Below are positions 54,134 to 62,955 of a stretch of DNA of 64,000 nt, in pieces (the first letter of the stretch is position 1; each line of letters begins with the position of its first letter). The notes under the pieces were generated by a model, which saw only the letters and a list, made by a program, of their open reading frames with translations, did no database searches and had not been told where the DNA came from. The DNA is from Streptomyces sp. SPB074 (GTDB lineage Bacteria > Actinomycetota > Actinomycetes > Streptomycetales > Streptomycetaceae): positions 29,311 through 93,310 of the forward strand of contig NZ_GG770540.1 in the NCBI RefSeq assembly GCF_000154905.1. Direction: 5' to 3'. The translations under genes and the position numbers were made by a program.

Positions 54134-55869
54134 TGACGGACAACGACCGGGCGTGGGCCGGCGGCGCGATCCTGGTCGGCGGCGCGGCGGCGCTGGCCGC
54201 GACGACGTGGGCCGGGGCGGCGGCCGGCGCGCTGGCGACCGGCGAGGACGTGGCACCCGCCTCCCCGCTGACCGTCTACCGGATGGTGAACGACTGGTCG
54301 ACGGTGTGGTCGCAGTCGCAGACCGCTTCCATCGTCGGCGCCACCGTCGCCGACCTCGCGGTCGTGGTCTTCCTCGTGTGGGGGATGCGCTGGGCATTCC
54401 GCTGGTTCAGGAACCCGTCCAGCTTGGCGACGCTGCACCAGGTGCGCGAGCTGACGCCCAAGCACGCGGCCCGTACCGCGACCCGGTTGAGGGCCTCGTT
54501 GAAGGGCGTGAAGCCGAAGGAGCTTCCGGCCCGCGACCGGGGCGTGCTCCTCGGTGACCACATGCCGTCCGGGGTCGAGCTGCGGGGGTCCGACGAGGAC
54601 ACCTACGTCGCCATCATGGCGCCCCGCGCGGGCAAGTCGACCTCCTTGGCCATCCCGGTGGCGGAGGAGGCGCCCGGCGCCCTGCTGATGACCAGCAACA
54701 AGGCGGACGTCTACGCCGCGACGAAGGGGAGCCGGGCGAAGGTCGGGACCACCTTCCTGTTCGACACCCAGGGCGTCGCGCAGGCCGAGCGGGAGGTGTG
54801 GGTCGACCTGGTCGCGCAGGCCGAGACGCTGGAGGGAGCCGAGCGTCTGGCCAGCCATTTCGTCAACCAGATCACGAGCGAGCAAGCCGATCCTTTCTGG
54901 TCTCAGGCGGCCGGAGACCTCCTCACCGGCCTCTACCGGGCCGCGTGGTGGGAGGGAGCCACCGTCCGCGAGGTCATGAGGTGGCTGTCCGACCCGAAGG
55001 AGAAGGCGCCGCTCCGCGTGCTCTACCAGCACGAACCCGTGCTCGCAGAACAAGTCGATTCCTCCATCAATATTGCCGAAGAGACCCAAAGCGGGATCTA
55101 CCAGAACGCGCGTACGGCGATGTCCGCACTGCGCGACGAGAAGGTCCTCGCGTGGGTCACCCCGGACAAGCATCGGGCCCGCTTCGACCCCGAGACCTTC
55201 GCCACCAGCACGGACACGCTCTACCTGCTGAGCAAGAAGGGCGGCCCGTCGAGCGCCCTGGTCGCGGCCGTCGCCGACGCGGTCTTCACGGCCGGTACCG
55301 AGGCGGGCGAGCGCCATAGCGCTCGCCTGCCCGAGCCAATGCGCGCCGTGCTCGACGAGGCCGCGAACATCTGCAAGATCGCGGACTTGCCCGACCTCTA
55401 CAGCCACCTGGGATCTCGCGGTATCACGCCGTTCGTGATCCTCCAGAGCTACCGCCAGGGCGTACGGGCGTGGGGAGAGGTCGGCATGGACTCGATGTGG
55501 TCGGCGGCCACGAAGAAGCTGGTCGGTGTCGGGATCGACGATGCGAAGTTCGCGCAGGACATCAGCAGCCTGACGGGCGCGCACTACGTCGAGCGCGGCA
55601 GCTACTCCAAGAGCAAGGATGGCGGCAGCCGAAGCTGGAGCGAGCAGCGCGAGCAGGTGCTAGACCCCGCCGAGATCCGCGCCATGCGCAAGGGCACGGC
55701 CCTGCTCATGTCCACCGGCATGCCGGTCGCACAGATCGCGCTGCGGCCCTGGTACGCGGAGAAGGCGATGGCCCACATCGGCCCGCAGATGCGCGACGAG
55801 GAGGCCGCCATCACCAAGCGCGCCGTGGGCGCGTACGAGCTGCGGAAGGCGACGCGCAGTGGCCGATGA
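54130..55869 (+). CDS. VirD4-like coupling protein (T4CP)
   Basis: The 579-residue protein has two N-terminal transmembrane helices (ILVGGAAALAATTWAGAAAG and IVGATVADLAVVVFLVWGMR). They are followed by a TraG/VirD4 ATPase: Walker A APRAGKST (164-171), then GALLMTSNKADVYAATKGSR, Walker B PMRAVLDEAANI and GITPFVILQSYRQGVRAWGE. It recruits the DNA substrate to the channel. It starts at ATG 54130 inside the VirB4 stop (ATGA). No relaxase gene is visible in the window. Confidence 0.93.
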   Translation: MMTDNDRAWAGGAILVGGAAALAATTWAGAAAGALATGEDVAPASPLTVYRMVNDWSTVWSQSQTASIVGATVADLAVVVFLVWGMRWAFRWFRNPSSLATLHQVRELTPKHAARTATRLRASLKGVKPKELPARDRGVLLGDHMPSGVELRGSDEDTYVAIMAPRAGKSTSLAIPVAEEAPGALLMTSNKADVYAATKGSRAKVGTTFLFDTQGVAQAEREVWVDLVAQAETLEGAERLASHFVNQITSEQADPFWSQAAGDLLTGLYRAAWWEGATVREVMRWLSDPKEKAPLRVLYQHEPVLAEQVDSSINIAEETQSGIYQNARTAMSALRDEKVLAWVTPDKHRARFDPETFATSTDTLYLLSKKGGPSSALVAAVADAVFTAGTEAGERHSARLPEPMRAVLDEAANICKIADLPDLYSHLGSRGITPFVILQSYRQGVRAWGEVGMDSMWSAATKKLVGVGIDDAKFAQDISSLTGAHYVERGSYSKSKDGGSRSWSEQREQVLDPAEIRAMRKGTALLMSTGMPVAQIALRPWYAEKAMAHIGPQMRDEEAAITKRAVGAYELRKATRSGR

Positions 55870-56464
55870 ACCCGAGGGCGCCCCGGAGCTGAGCGTGCCG
55901 GTGGGCATGTTCGAGGACATCGAAGACCTAAAGGCCCAGGTCGCGAGCCTGACGGACCTGGTGAAGAAGCTGACCGGGGGAGCGGAGGGGGAGCCGGGCG
56001 AGGCCTCCGCCGACGAGGAGGAGTCGGCCGGCGGGGAGGCCGCCGCCGAGGAGGAGAGCGACGGGGAAGAAGAGGAGTGGCAGTACCCGCCGTTCATCCT
56101 GCTGCTCGACCCGCCGGAGTACGACGACGAGCTGCGCGCGCTGATCGAGTGGGTCGAGGGGGTGCTGGTGCCCGGCTACCTCGGGGAGCCGTCGGCCGAT
56201 GCCCGGTGGTGTCACCTGTGGTGGGAGCACCCCGTGGCCATCGCCCGCCTGCACGCGGTGTGGCTCGCGTGGCAGGAGCTGACGGACCCGGCGTCCTGCG
56301 GGTACACCGGCCCCTCGGTCTGGCACCGCGACCATCTCGATCCCGCGCTCCGGGAACTGCGGGCGTCCACTGGCCCGTTCGGCGGCTGCACCAAGGGCGA
56401 GCACCAGATCGAGCACCGCATGCCCGGTCTCGTCCCCAGCGCCTGGACGCACGCCGAGGACTGA
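55859..56464 (+). CDS. DUF4913-family protein
   Basis: The 201-residue protein has an N-terminal coiled coil (FEDIEDLKAQVASLTDLVKK), a long acidic linker, and the compact C-terminal domain PPFILLLDPPEYDDELRALI with WCHLWWEHPVAIARLHAVWL and SVWHRDHLDPALRELRASTG. That C-terminal domain is the DUF4913 signature. Such proteins are regularly found next to T4CP genes in actinomycete mobile elements. Their role is unknown. The start is GTG 55859, overlapping the coupling-protein stop by 11 bp. Confidence 0.85.
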   Translation: MADEPEGAPELSVPVGMFEDIEDLKAQVASLTDLVKKLTGGAEGEPGEASADEEESAGGEAAAEEESDGEEEEWQYPPFILLLDPPEYDDELRALIEWVEGVLVPGYLGEPSADARWCHLWWEHPVAIARLHAVWLAWQELTDPASCGYTGPSVWHRDHLDPALRELRASTGPFGGCTKGEHQIEHRMPGLVPSAWTHAED

Positions 56465-56469
56465 GCGAG

Positions 56470-56508
56470 CCCCCCCTCACGCTACTCGCTGAGCGGCGCG
56501 AGGGGGGT
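56470..56508. terminator. hairpin after the transfer operon
   Basis: CCCCCCT and AGGGGGG close a longer stem-loop just after the DUF4913 stop. Beyond it, 56509-56859 contains no recognised gene. Confidence 0.5.
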
Positions 56509-56859
56509 GTAGCAGGCGGCGCACACCGGAAAGGCGTTGGCGATGTACGGTCCGGGCTGGGGGCTGGGTCGCCAGCGAGCATCTCGTCGCTTAGTCCACC
56601 GCGAACTTCTCCTGGCTGGAGCTGACCGCTTGGGGAGCCAGCGGGCTGGCGACGGGCGATGAGAAACGGCTCGCCCGACTACGTGATCAAAGTCGCCATG
56701 CAGTGCCTGCCGGAGCTGATGAAGATCTTCGGAGTCACCGGGTGGAGCTTCGCGCCTACGCCACGGACGGAACGAGGCCCGCCCTCGTGGCCAGTACGCA
56801 CATCTGCGCGGACGCCTGAGCCCCTAATTGGGTCAGGTCGGTCGGGCGGACCGCCGCGA

Positions 56860-58245
56860 TCATCTGCCGCGCCCCCGCCCCGGCGCCTCGTCCGGCCCCC
56901 GACGATGGGGCATTGCGGCGCCATCATCGGCAGGTCCCGGCCCGGGCCCCGGCGGCCGCCGGGTGGTGGTCGTGGAGCGCTTACGAGCTGCTTCCGCCGA
57001 CGGGCGTCCTCCTCTCCGCCCGGGAAGGACGCCCGTGTGTATGACCTCGTCGATGAGGTCTGCCCGGTGGCTGCGCGACGGTGCGTTTTCGACCTTCTCC
57101 CAAAGCTGATGAGTCTCGCGTTCAGGAATCCCTCGACCCGCAAGGTAGTCCTGTAGCCGAGTGATGACGGGGTGGTCGACGCGGTGAGTGATGCTGTCCA
57201 AGACGGTCTTCAAGCCGGGGTCCGCGTCGATGCTGCGCGCCGCCCATCGTCTGATCTCGTGAGTGGCCTGCTCGCCCTCACGCTGCCGCTGGTCGTACCA
57301 GTCCTGCGACTGCTGCCCGGGCGCGACCTCTTGCGCGAAGTCGTGGACCGCCAGCAGCGCCGCGGCCTTGGCCGCCTCCCGGGCGAGGGGATCCCTCCAC
57401 TTCTTGGGGACGAGCAGCGGGTTGAAGCCCTGAAGCTGACTCCTGTCAGTGCGCTGGAGCACTTGGACAGGGCCCTCCGCGATCCTCAGCGGCGTGTCGA
57501 GGGGGCCGTGCAAGGTGTCCTCCAGGGAGTTGATCGGATCTTTGCTGGCGAAGGTGAGTCCCACATTGGGGTGGAGATCATCGAACGGGAATCCCTTGCC
57601 CTCACCCGTCTGTGCGGCCGCGAGATGCACGAGGTAGCCGCGCTTGCGGTGGGGGTGCGGATCATCCGGTGCAGCGCCGAAGCTGGCGTAGCGGCCCTGA
57701 AAGTCTGTGTGTGGGTAGATCGCCGTCAGCAGTTCCTGCACGGTCCCCTTGAAGCTGCTGTCCACAAGGGTGACGGCGCTCTCCGGCCGCCCGGCAGGGA
57801 CCCCGGTGTCCCGCAGGTAGGCGGTCAGACGACGGTACGAGCCGGGTACGTCTTCGGCCGCTACGCGCCTGCGGGTTGCACGGAATCCCTCGTAGTCCGG
57901 AAAGCGGTCCCCACGGTTGGCCTCCAGGTCCTGGACCGCGGCCTCCACCACCACGCGGGAGAGCACGGCTTCGTGGCAGGACGCTGCGTAGAAGTCCGGC
58001 GCCAGCGCTCGGGTGGCGGCCGCAAAGGAGTGTCCGTCGCGGCCCAGGAAGACGATGCTGCGCCCAGCGGCGGCGTCCTGGCGTAGGTGGGGGAGCATCT
58101 GCGCCACGACGGAGGTGATCAGCGGAGCGTGGGTTGCACGGAATGCGTCGTATGCCTCCTCGACGGTCCGCTGGCCCTCGGGTGAGAGGCGGTAGGCGTC
58201 CTGAACGTCCTGTAAGCGCGGATAGGTCGTCTCGATCGGCTCCAT
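56860..58245 (-). CDS. HAD-like (FLGRDG) protein of unknown function
   Basis: The 461-residue protein has SIVFLGRDGHSFAAATRALA near residue 65, like the FLARDG nucleophile loop of a HAD subgroup found in surface-polysaccharide and other uncharacterised proteins, and VTLVDSSFKGTVQELLTAIY. The C-terminal 60 residues are disordered and Arg/Pro-rich. It starts 1 bp after the nucleoside hydrolase stop, so the two are co-transcribed. No substrate can be named. A phosphatase acting on a nucleoside-derived compound would fit its neighbour, but this is inference. Confidence 0.6.
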   Translation of the reverse strand: MEPIETTYPRLQDVQDAYRLSPEGQRTVEEAYDAFRATHAPLITSVVAQMLPHLRQDAAAGRSIVFLGRDGHSFAAATRALAPDFYAASCHEAVLSRVVVEAAVQDLEANRGDRFPDYEGFRATRRRVAAEDVPGSYRRLTAYLRDTGVPAGRPESAVTLVDSSFKGTVQELLTAIYPHTDFQGRYASFGAAPDDPHPHRKRGYLVHLAAAQTGEGKGFPFDDLHPNVGLTFASKDPINSLEDTLHGPLDTPLRIAEGPVQVLQRTDRSQLQGFNPLLVPKKWRDPLAREAAKAAALLAVHDFAQEVAPGQQSQDWYDQRQREGEQATHEIRRWAARSIDADPGLKTVLDSITHRVDHPVITRLQDYLAGRGIPERETHQLWEKVENAPSRSHRADLIDEVIHTGVLPGRRGGRPSAEAARKRSTTTTRRPPGPGPGPADDGAAMPHRRGPDEAPGRGRGR

Positions 58246-58246
58246 G

Positions 58247-59260
58247 TCAGTCCCGCCCGCTGAGGCCCGGAGGCGTGGTCGACGAGGTCAGTGACGCGGC
58301 GAGCCAGCCCATGAAGGGCTGGTAGGTGGCCGCTATGCTCCACCGCAGGATCGCGCCCGCCTCTTCGCCAGCTCGGGTCGTGCGGCCGTGATCGTCCATC
58401 TCGATGCGAATCCGGTCGGAGTCGACGAAGGGCAGGTCCATCGCCGCCGTCAGCGTCAGGGCGTCGTGCTGGATGCTGCCGGGGTAGAAGTCTTCGAACC
58501 ACCGGTCGAGGTGATCGGCGAGCAGCCGCGCCCACGGCACCGCGTCCGGCTCTCGAAGCCACTGGTACAGCGGGCTCGCAGCGGTGACCTCCATCGCCGG
58601 TGTGAAGGTGACTTCCGAGGCGACGAACTCTGGCATGCCAAGGGCATCGGAACTGACAGCGTCGAGGACAGCACGGGCGGCCGGCACGTCCAAGCGCATG
58701 TTGTGCTCTGCGCTCTCGGGGTCCCGGTACCGCAGGGCGCCGCCCATCTGTGTCACTCGTAGCTGAGCCCCCAGCTCGGGGGCGTCGGCCAACACGCGGG
58801 CGAGGTTAGTCAGAGGAGCCATGCCCACCCACCGCACGGGTCCATCGGTTCCGGCACATACCTGCCGGACTGCTTCCACGACACCGCTCGCCTGCTGCGG
58901 CACGAAATCGGGGATCAGCCCGTCGACGCAGTAGTAGCGTGACCCCCCCAGGGAGGCCCCTGCGACGGTCACGACATCACGACGGCCCAGCAGATCGAGC
59001 AGGTGGCGCGCGAACCGGGCCCGCTCGCCGTCGACCTCGTCGCCGGTGAGCACCAGGGCAAGTTCCGGAACTCGGCGGGCGGCGGCGGCAACGGCAAGCG
59101 CGTCGTCCGCGTCGCCACCGATGTCGGTGTCGATGATCATCGGGGCTTTCCCGAGATCGTCCGGCCACGGGACGCTGTCCGGTCCGGACTGGCCTAGCTC
59201 GGTCATCGCGTGCCAGTGTCGGCGCAATTGGGCTGGACTCTCGTTACGTTCTTCTCCCAT
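58247..59260 (-). CDS. nucleoside hydrolase (IUNH family)
   Basis: The 337-residue protein has the calcium-binding N-terminal motif MIIDTDIGGDADDALAVAAA, then VTVAGASLGGSRYYC, RWVGMAPLTNLARVLADAPE, QMGGALRYRDPESAEHNMRL and FYPGSIQHDALTLTAAMDLP with the active-site histidine. It cleaves the N-glycosidic bond of nucleosides or related compounds. I chose ATG 59260, which has GAGAGGA upstream, over the ATG at 59275. It is the first gene of a two-gene unit with the HAD-like protein. Confidence 0.88.
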   Translation of the reverse strand: MGEERNESPAQLRRHWHAMTELGQSGPDSVPWPDDLGKAPMIIDTDIGGDADDALAVAAAARRVPELALVLTGDEVDGERARFARHLLDLLGRRDVVTVAGASLGGSRYYCVDGLIPDFVPQQASGVVEAVRQVCAGTDGPVRWVGMAPLTNLARVLADAPELGAQLRVTQMGGALRYRDPESAEHNMRLDVPAARAVLDAVSSDALGMPEFVASEVTFTPAMEVTAASPLYQWLREPDAVPWARLLADHLDRWFEDFYPGSIQHDALTLTAAMDLPFVDSDRIRIEMDDHGRTTRAGEEAGAILRWSIAATYQPFMGWLAASLTSSTTPPGLSGRD

Positions 59261-59483
59261 GGCGCATCCTCTCAACGTGCTGCCTGGTCGGTCCTGAAGA
59301 TCACGTTTCTTGCTCCAACGGAAGCCCCCGGGCTCCTGTTCGGTCTTCGCTATGAGCCTGGCCGCTCCCGGGTACGCCTTCGTGCGGTCCGTCGTGGTCG
59401 GGCGCGGCGGCGAGACCGGTGCGGACGGAGAAGCGGGGGCGGGGTGCGCTGGTCATGGCGGAACGGTAGCGGGAGACGGCATG

Positions 59484-59512
59484 GCGTCGGATAAGCTCTC
59501 CTTATCCGACGC
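59484..59512. promoter_or_regulatory. 12-bp inverted repeat before HEPN-like copy 2
   Basis: GCGTCGGATAAG and CTTATCCGACGC, separated by CTCTC, form a perfect dyad. The homology with the leader of copy 1 (27353) begins at its right half. The stretch 59261-59483 holds no gene. Confidence 0.75.
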
Positions 59513-59575
59513 GACAAAAAGGGACATGACGGCCGGTCGGCCCACGCGCCGGAAACCGGGAGGGGAATTCCGCGC

Positions 59576-60703
59576 ATGAGCGAGGACGGCAGAACGACGA
59601 GCAGGCCCGCACCTCTGCCACGCCCTTCCCGGTGGCGGCCCTGGACGCCCCCGCCCGGCCCCGGGCACCTCGACTTCCCGCCCGTGCGCAACGGCCTCGA
59701 CTTCCTCCAGAGCGCCGTGGGACACCTCGATGAATGGGAAGGCGGCGGGGCTCGCGACGTGAAGTACGCCGTCCTGCACCTCTACGCGGCGGCCGAGGTC
59801 CTCCTCAAAGCGCGTCTACACGCCGAGCACTGGACCCTCGTCTTCGCCCCTTCCGCCAAAGCCATCAAGGTGACGCACGAGGCCCTGGAGAATTACGAGT
59901 TCGACAGCGTGTCCCTCAAGGAGGCGATCGTCCGCCTTCGCAACATCGTGCAGGCGACCATCACGCCCGCCGAGGAAGCCCAACTCGAAGCACTCGGCAA
60001 GGACCGCAACAAGCTCCAGCACTTCGGCCTGACCGTCTCCGCGACCAAGGTCGAAGAGCGGACGGCGAAGGTGCTCGACTTCCTCATCCGCTTCTGCGAC
60101 GAACAGCTCCTCCCCTACCTGACCAACGAGTCGGAGCTGCGAGAGGCAGAGAAGAGCCTGGAATCACTCAGGGAAGGACTGACCCGGGTCACCGCCTACG
60201 GCGACCAGCGCATGGAGCGCATCGGCAACGAACTGCGCAAGGAGGGCGTGGAGAACCGAACCATCGAGTGCCCCGAGTGCGAAAAGCTCGCCTTGGTGAT
60301 CGAGGGCTCCAGGACGGGACTGCCTACCGAGGAGGACTCCCCCGACACGGCGACCTGCCGTTTCTGCGGACTGTCCAGGCCCACGGACATCCTTGTGCCC
60401 ATGTACTTCGGAGGACGGGATGGAGCCCCGGAACGCCCCAACACGTGCCCGACATGCCAGCAGCAGAATCTCGGTACCGGAGTCCTCCTGCACGGAGCTC
60501 ATGAGACATCCGCCTTCTGCTTCACCTGCCTCACCCCATTCCCGAACCTGGGCTGGTGCTCCGCCTGCGGAACCGCCACAGACCGTGGCGAGACCGGCTC
60601 GCCGCTGGATCTGTGCGAGTCGTGCAGTGCGTCCGGGGCCTTCGCGTACGACGGCCCCGAGGACTTCAGCATCGACGAGGAACTGGAGGACGGCACGCCA
60701 TGA
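59576..60703 (+). CDS. HEPN-like/zinc-ribbon protein, copy 2
   Basis: A 375-residue paralogue of the 27428 gene. RNKLQH is again at 144-149, with six CxxC pairs at 232/235, 261/264, 291/294, 315/318, 328/331 and 347/350. Compared with copy 1, residues 1-92 differ at 8 positions and 144-235 at 7. By contrast, 25 of 48 positions differ in residues 93-140, and the zinc-ribbon part is also divergent. The stop overlaps the start of a tyrosine recombinase (ATGA), so the two are made together. Family role is unknown; a toxin- or defence-type RNase is one hypothesis. Confidence 0.7.
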   Translation: MSEDGRTTSRPAPLPRPSRWRPWTPPPGPGHLDFPPVRNGLDFLQSAVGHLDEWEGGGARDVKYAVLHLYAAAEVLLKARLHAEHWTLVFAPSAKAIKVTHEALENYEFDSVSLKEAIVRLRNIVQATITPAEEAQLEALGKDRNKLQHFGLTVSATKVEERTAKVLDFLIRFCDEQLLPYLTNESELREAEKSLESLREGLTRVTAYGDQRMERIGNELRKEGVENRTIECPECEKLALVIEGSRTGLPTEEDSPDTATCRFCGLSRPTDILVPMYFGGRDGAPERPNTCPTCQQQNLGTGVLLHGAHETSAFCFTCLTPFPNLGWCSACGTATDRGETGSPLDLCESCSASGAFAYDGPEDFSIDEELEDGTP

Positions 60704-61770
60704 CGAATACACCTGGCCTCGCGCCTCCAGCAGCGTCCGAGCATGCCGCGCTTCTCGAACTGTGGGCGCAGCGGCACGGCGTCGAGGCCGCGCGGCGCCT
60801 GGAGGAGGCCGAGGACCTCGCCGACGCGGTCGCCCGCGCCATCACCCCGGCGAACACGCTCGACACCTACGCGAAGGCGTGGCGGGTGTGGGCGCGGTTC
60901 TGCGCGGTCTCGGGCCTGCCCGAGACCGGGGCGACGCGCGGCTCCCTCGTCGCGTTCGTGGCGTGGATGCTGCGCGAAGGCCAGCACACCGGCATGGGCT
61001 ACGCGCCGAGCTCGGCCTCCACCCACCTCGCCGGGGCGGTCGTCGGCCTGCGCGAGCGCGGCGTCCCCGTCTCCGGCGACGACCAGGGCGCCGCGCGTGC
61101 CGCGCTCGAAGGGCTCGCCGTCCAGCTCCTGAAGGACGGCGAGCGGCGCGGGCGCGGCAAAGCGGTGCCGGGCACGATCGCGGGGCTGCGCGCGATCGCG
61201 CGCTCCTGCCCCGACACCCTCGCCGGGGAGCGCGACCGCTCCCTCGTGCTGACCTCGTTCCCGTACGCCGCGCGCGCCCAGGTCCCCGCCGGTCTCCTCG
61301 CCGCCGACATCGAGGAGGTCGAGCACGGGCTCCTCATCGACATCCTCACCGGCAAGACGAAGCACTCGGTGCGCACCGCGAAGGTCCCGCCCTCCGCCGA
61401 CCCCGAGCTGTGCGGCGTGCGCGCCTACGCCTCCTACCGGGCCCGGCTCGCCGCCGAGGCCGACCCGCGCTGGAGCGCGCCCGACGCGCCGGCCTACGTC
61501 GGGATCGACCGCTGGGGCAACGTCACCGGCGGCATGAGCTCCGACTCCGTCACCCGCGCGATCAAGCGCGCCTCCCAGCGCGCGAACGTCCCCGTCGCCT
61601 GGACCGGGCACTCCCTGCGCATCGGGCTCGCCTCGCAAGGACGCGCTGCGGGCAAGGACGCCGTCGCCATCGCCGACCAGGGCGGCTGGGCCCGCCACTC
61701 CCGCAGCATGCTCGGCTACATGCACCGGGCCAACGGCTGGACCGACAACGCCGCCGCCGGACTCACCTGA
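60700..61770 (+). CDS. tyrosine recombinase/integrase
   Basis: The 356-residue protein has an N-terminal core-binding domain (TLDTYAKAWRVWARFCAVSG) and a catalytic domain. The expected residues are readable: Arg192 in YAARAQVPAGLLAADI, Lys219 or Lys221 in LTGKTKH, His304/Arg307 in TGHSLRIGLASQ, and Tyr340 in GWARHSRSMLGYMHRANGW. Linked by ATGA to the zinc-ribbon gene, it may mobilise that gene or act on the palindrome at 59484. It could also resolve plasmid multimers. Confidence 0.88.
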   Translation: MTNTPGLAPPAASEHAALLELWAQRHGVEAARRLEEAEDLADAVARAITPANTLDTYAKAWRVWARFCAVSGLPETGATRGSLVAFVAWMLREGQHTGMGYAPSSASTHLAGAVVGLRERGVPVSGDDQGAARAALEGLAVQLLKDGERRGRGKAVPGTIAGLRAIARSCPDTLAGERDRSLVLTSFPYAARAQVPAGLLAADIEEVEHGLLIDILTGKTKHSVRTAKVPPSADPELCGVRAYASYRARLAAEADPRWSAPDAPAYVGIDRWGNVTGGMSSDSVTRAIKRASQRANVPVAWTGHSLRIGLASQGRAAGKDAVAIADQGGWARHSRSMLGYMHRANGWTDNAAAGLT

Positions 61771-61941
61771 CGAGGAAGTGCCTCGTGGCAGTCAGCGTCA
61801 TCATCGCCGCTGGCCCGCGTCCGCAGGACCATCGCCAGCATTGCCGCCGCCATGATCCGGGACCTGAGGGACTGCGAGGGACCGTCGTCGAGCCGCTTAC
61901 GGGTCCGACGGCGGCCTCGCGCAGCCACATAGGGACACCTC

Positions 61942-62682
61942 TCACTCAAGTTCGATGACCCGCGTCTCGCCATCGGGCCTGAACTCGTAGGCGCGGTCTC
62001 CACGAGGTGAGGTCTTTCGCACGAGCTGCACCGTGATGTTCGAAGCCGCCGCAGCATCCCTCGTCCGGTGTGTACGGGGCGGCGGCGGCACGTCCCGCAC
62101 GACTACGACTCTGTTGTCGTGCAGGTGTGCCTGGCGCCAAGCGGCTTCCCACTGCGGCCAGAGGGCTGGAGGAACTTCGCAGGCTGTCAGGAAGGCCTGA
62201 AGCTGCGGGATACCGTACGGCACGGTCTCCTTGCGCAAGATATGGCTGAGGGTGGTGCGGGGCAGCACACCGTAGCCGCCGGTGCGTCCCTCCATCGTGC
62301 GCAGGCTGGGAGAGCCCGCCCTCTCGTACACGTTGAGCAGGGCCGCACTCAGCTCTGCCAAATTGCCGATGAACGGGGGCTTCGCGACGGCCTGCATCCT
62401 CCCTTTTCTCTGTCGCCGGGTCTCCTCGAACCGGGCGTTTCGCCACAGGCGGCGGGCTTCATCCTGCGGGGCCTCGCACGCTGTTGCGTAGCGGAGCACA
62501 GCCTGCAGCGTAGGAACACTTTTGCCGGAGGCGGCGCGGGAGAGGGTGGTTGCGTGACAGTCGGCCCGCTCGGCCAGGACCCGGTAGTGCAGGCCGGTGC
62601 GGTCTCGGTGACCGCGTAGCCACTCCACGAGCTCGCGCAGTGCCTTGTTGTTGGTGATCACCAAGGTTTCGGGGCGCGACAT
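61942..62682 (-). CDS. XRE-family HTH regulator
   Basis: The 246-residue protein has an N-terminal HTH (LHYRVLAERADCHATTLSRA, then ASGKSVPTLQAVLRYATACE) and a second, degenerate HTH-like stretch (RTTLSHILRKETVPYGIPQL), followed by a basic C-terminus. It is downstream of, and on the same strand as, the small membrane protein (9-bp gap), so the two are probably one unit. 61771-61941 between it and the integrase has no gene. Confidence 0.8.
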   Translation of the reverse strand: MSRPETLVITNNKALRELVEWLRGHRDRTGLHYRVLAERADCHATTLSRAASGKSVPTLQAVLRYATACEAPQDEARRLWRNARFEETRRQRKGRMQAVAKPPFIGNLAELSAALLNVYERAGSPSLRTMEGRTGGYGVLPRTTLSHILRKETVPYGIPQLQAFLTACEVPPALWPQWEAAWRQAHLHDNRVVVVRDVPPPPRTHRTRDAAAASNITVQLVRKTSPRGDRAYEFRPDGETRVIELE

Positions 62683-62691
62683 GATCCCGCC

Positions 62692-62955
62692 TCAGGCGAG
62701 GGTGCTCAGGAGCGCCTTCGCTCCCATCCGAAACCATGGACGGGGCGCGTTGGCGCCCAGGCTCACCACGATCACGGCGATGAGACCAGCGCCCGCGAGT
62801 ACTTGCAGGACGATCGTGACCGGCATGCCCGCCAAGGCGGGCAACGCTGCGGCGAGCGTGAAAATCACGATGATCACGGCCGCCTCGGCGCCACCGAGGC
62901 GTCGGCGGAACGGCACTTCGTGCTCCACACAGGAGACGGGGACGGACTTGGGCAT
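62692..62955 (-). CDS. small two-helix membrane protein
   Basis: The 87-residue protein has two hydrophobic segments (AAVIIVIFTLAAALPALAGM and TIVLQVLAGAGLIAVIVVSL) and short basic ends. ATG 62955 follows AGGGGG; a GTG at 62988 is in frame. No family is recognised. It is co-transcribed with the XRE gene. Confidence 0.6.
   Translation of the reverse strand: MPKSVPVSCVEHEVPFRRRLGGAEAAVIIVIFTLAAALPALAGMPVTIVLQVLAGAGLIAVIVVSLGANAPRPWFRMGAKALLSTLA

Noticed and set aside
54076..55584. 502-codon minus-strand ORF over the coupling-protein gene
   Set aside because: Antisense shadow of a clear VirD4-like gene.
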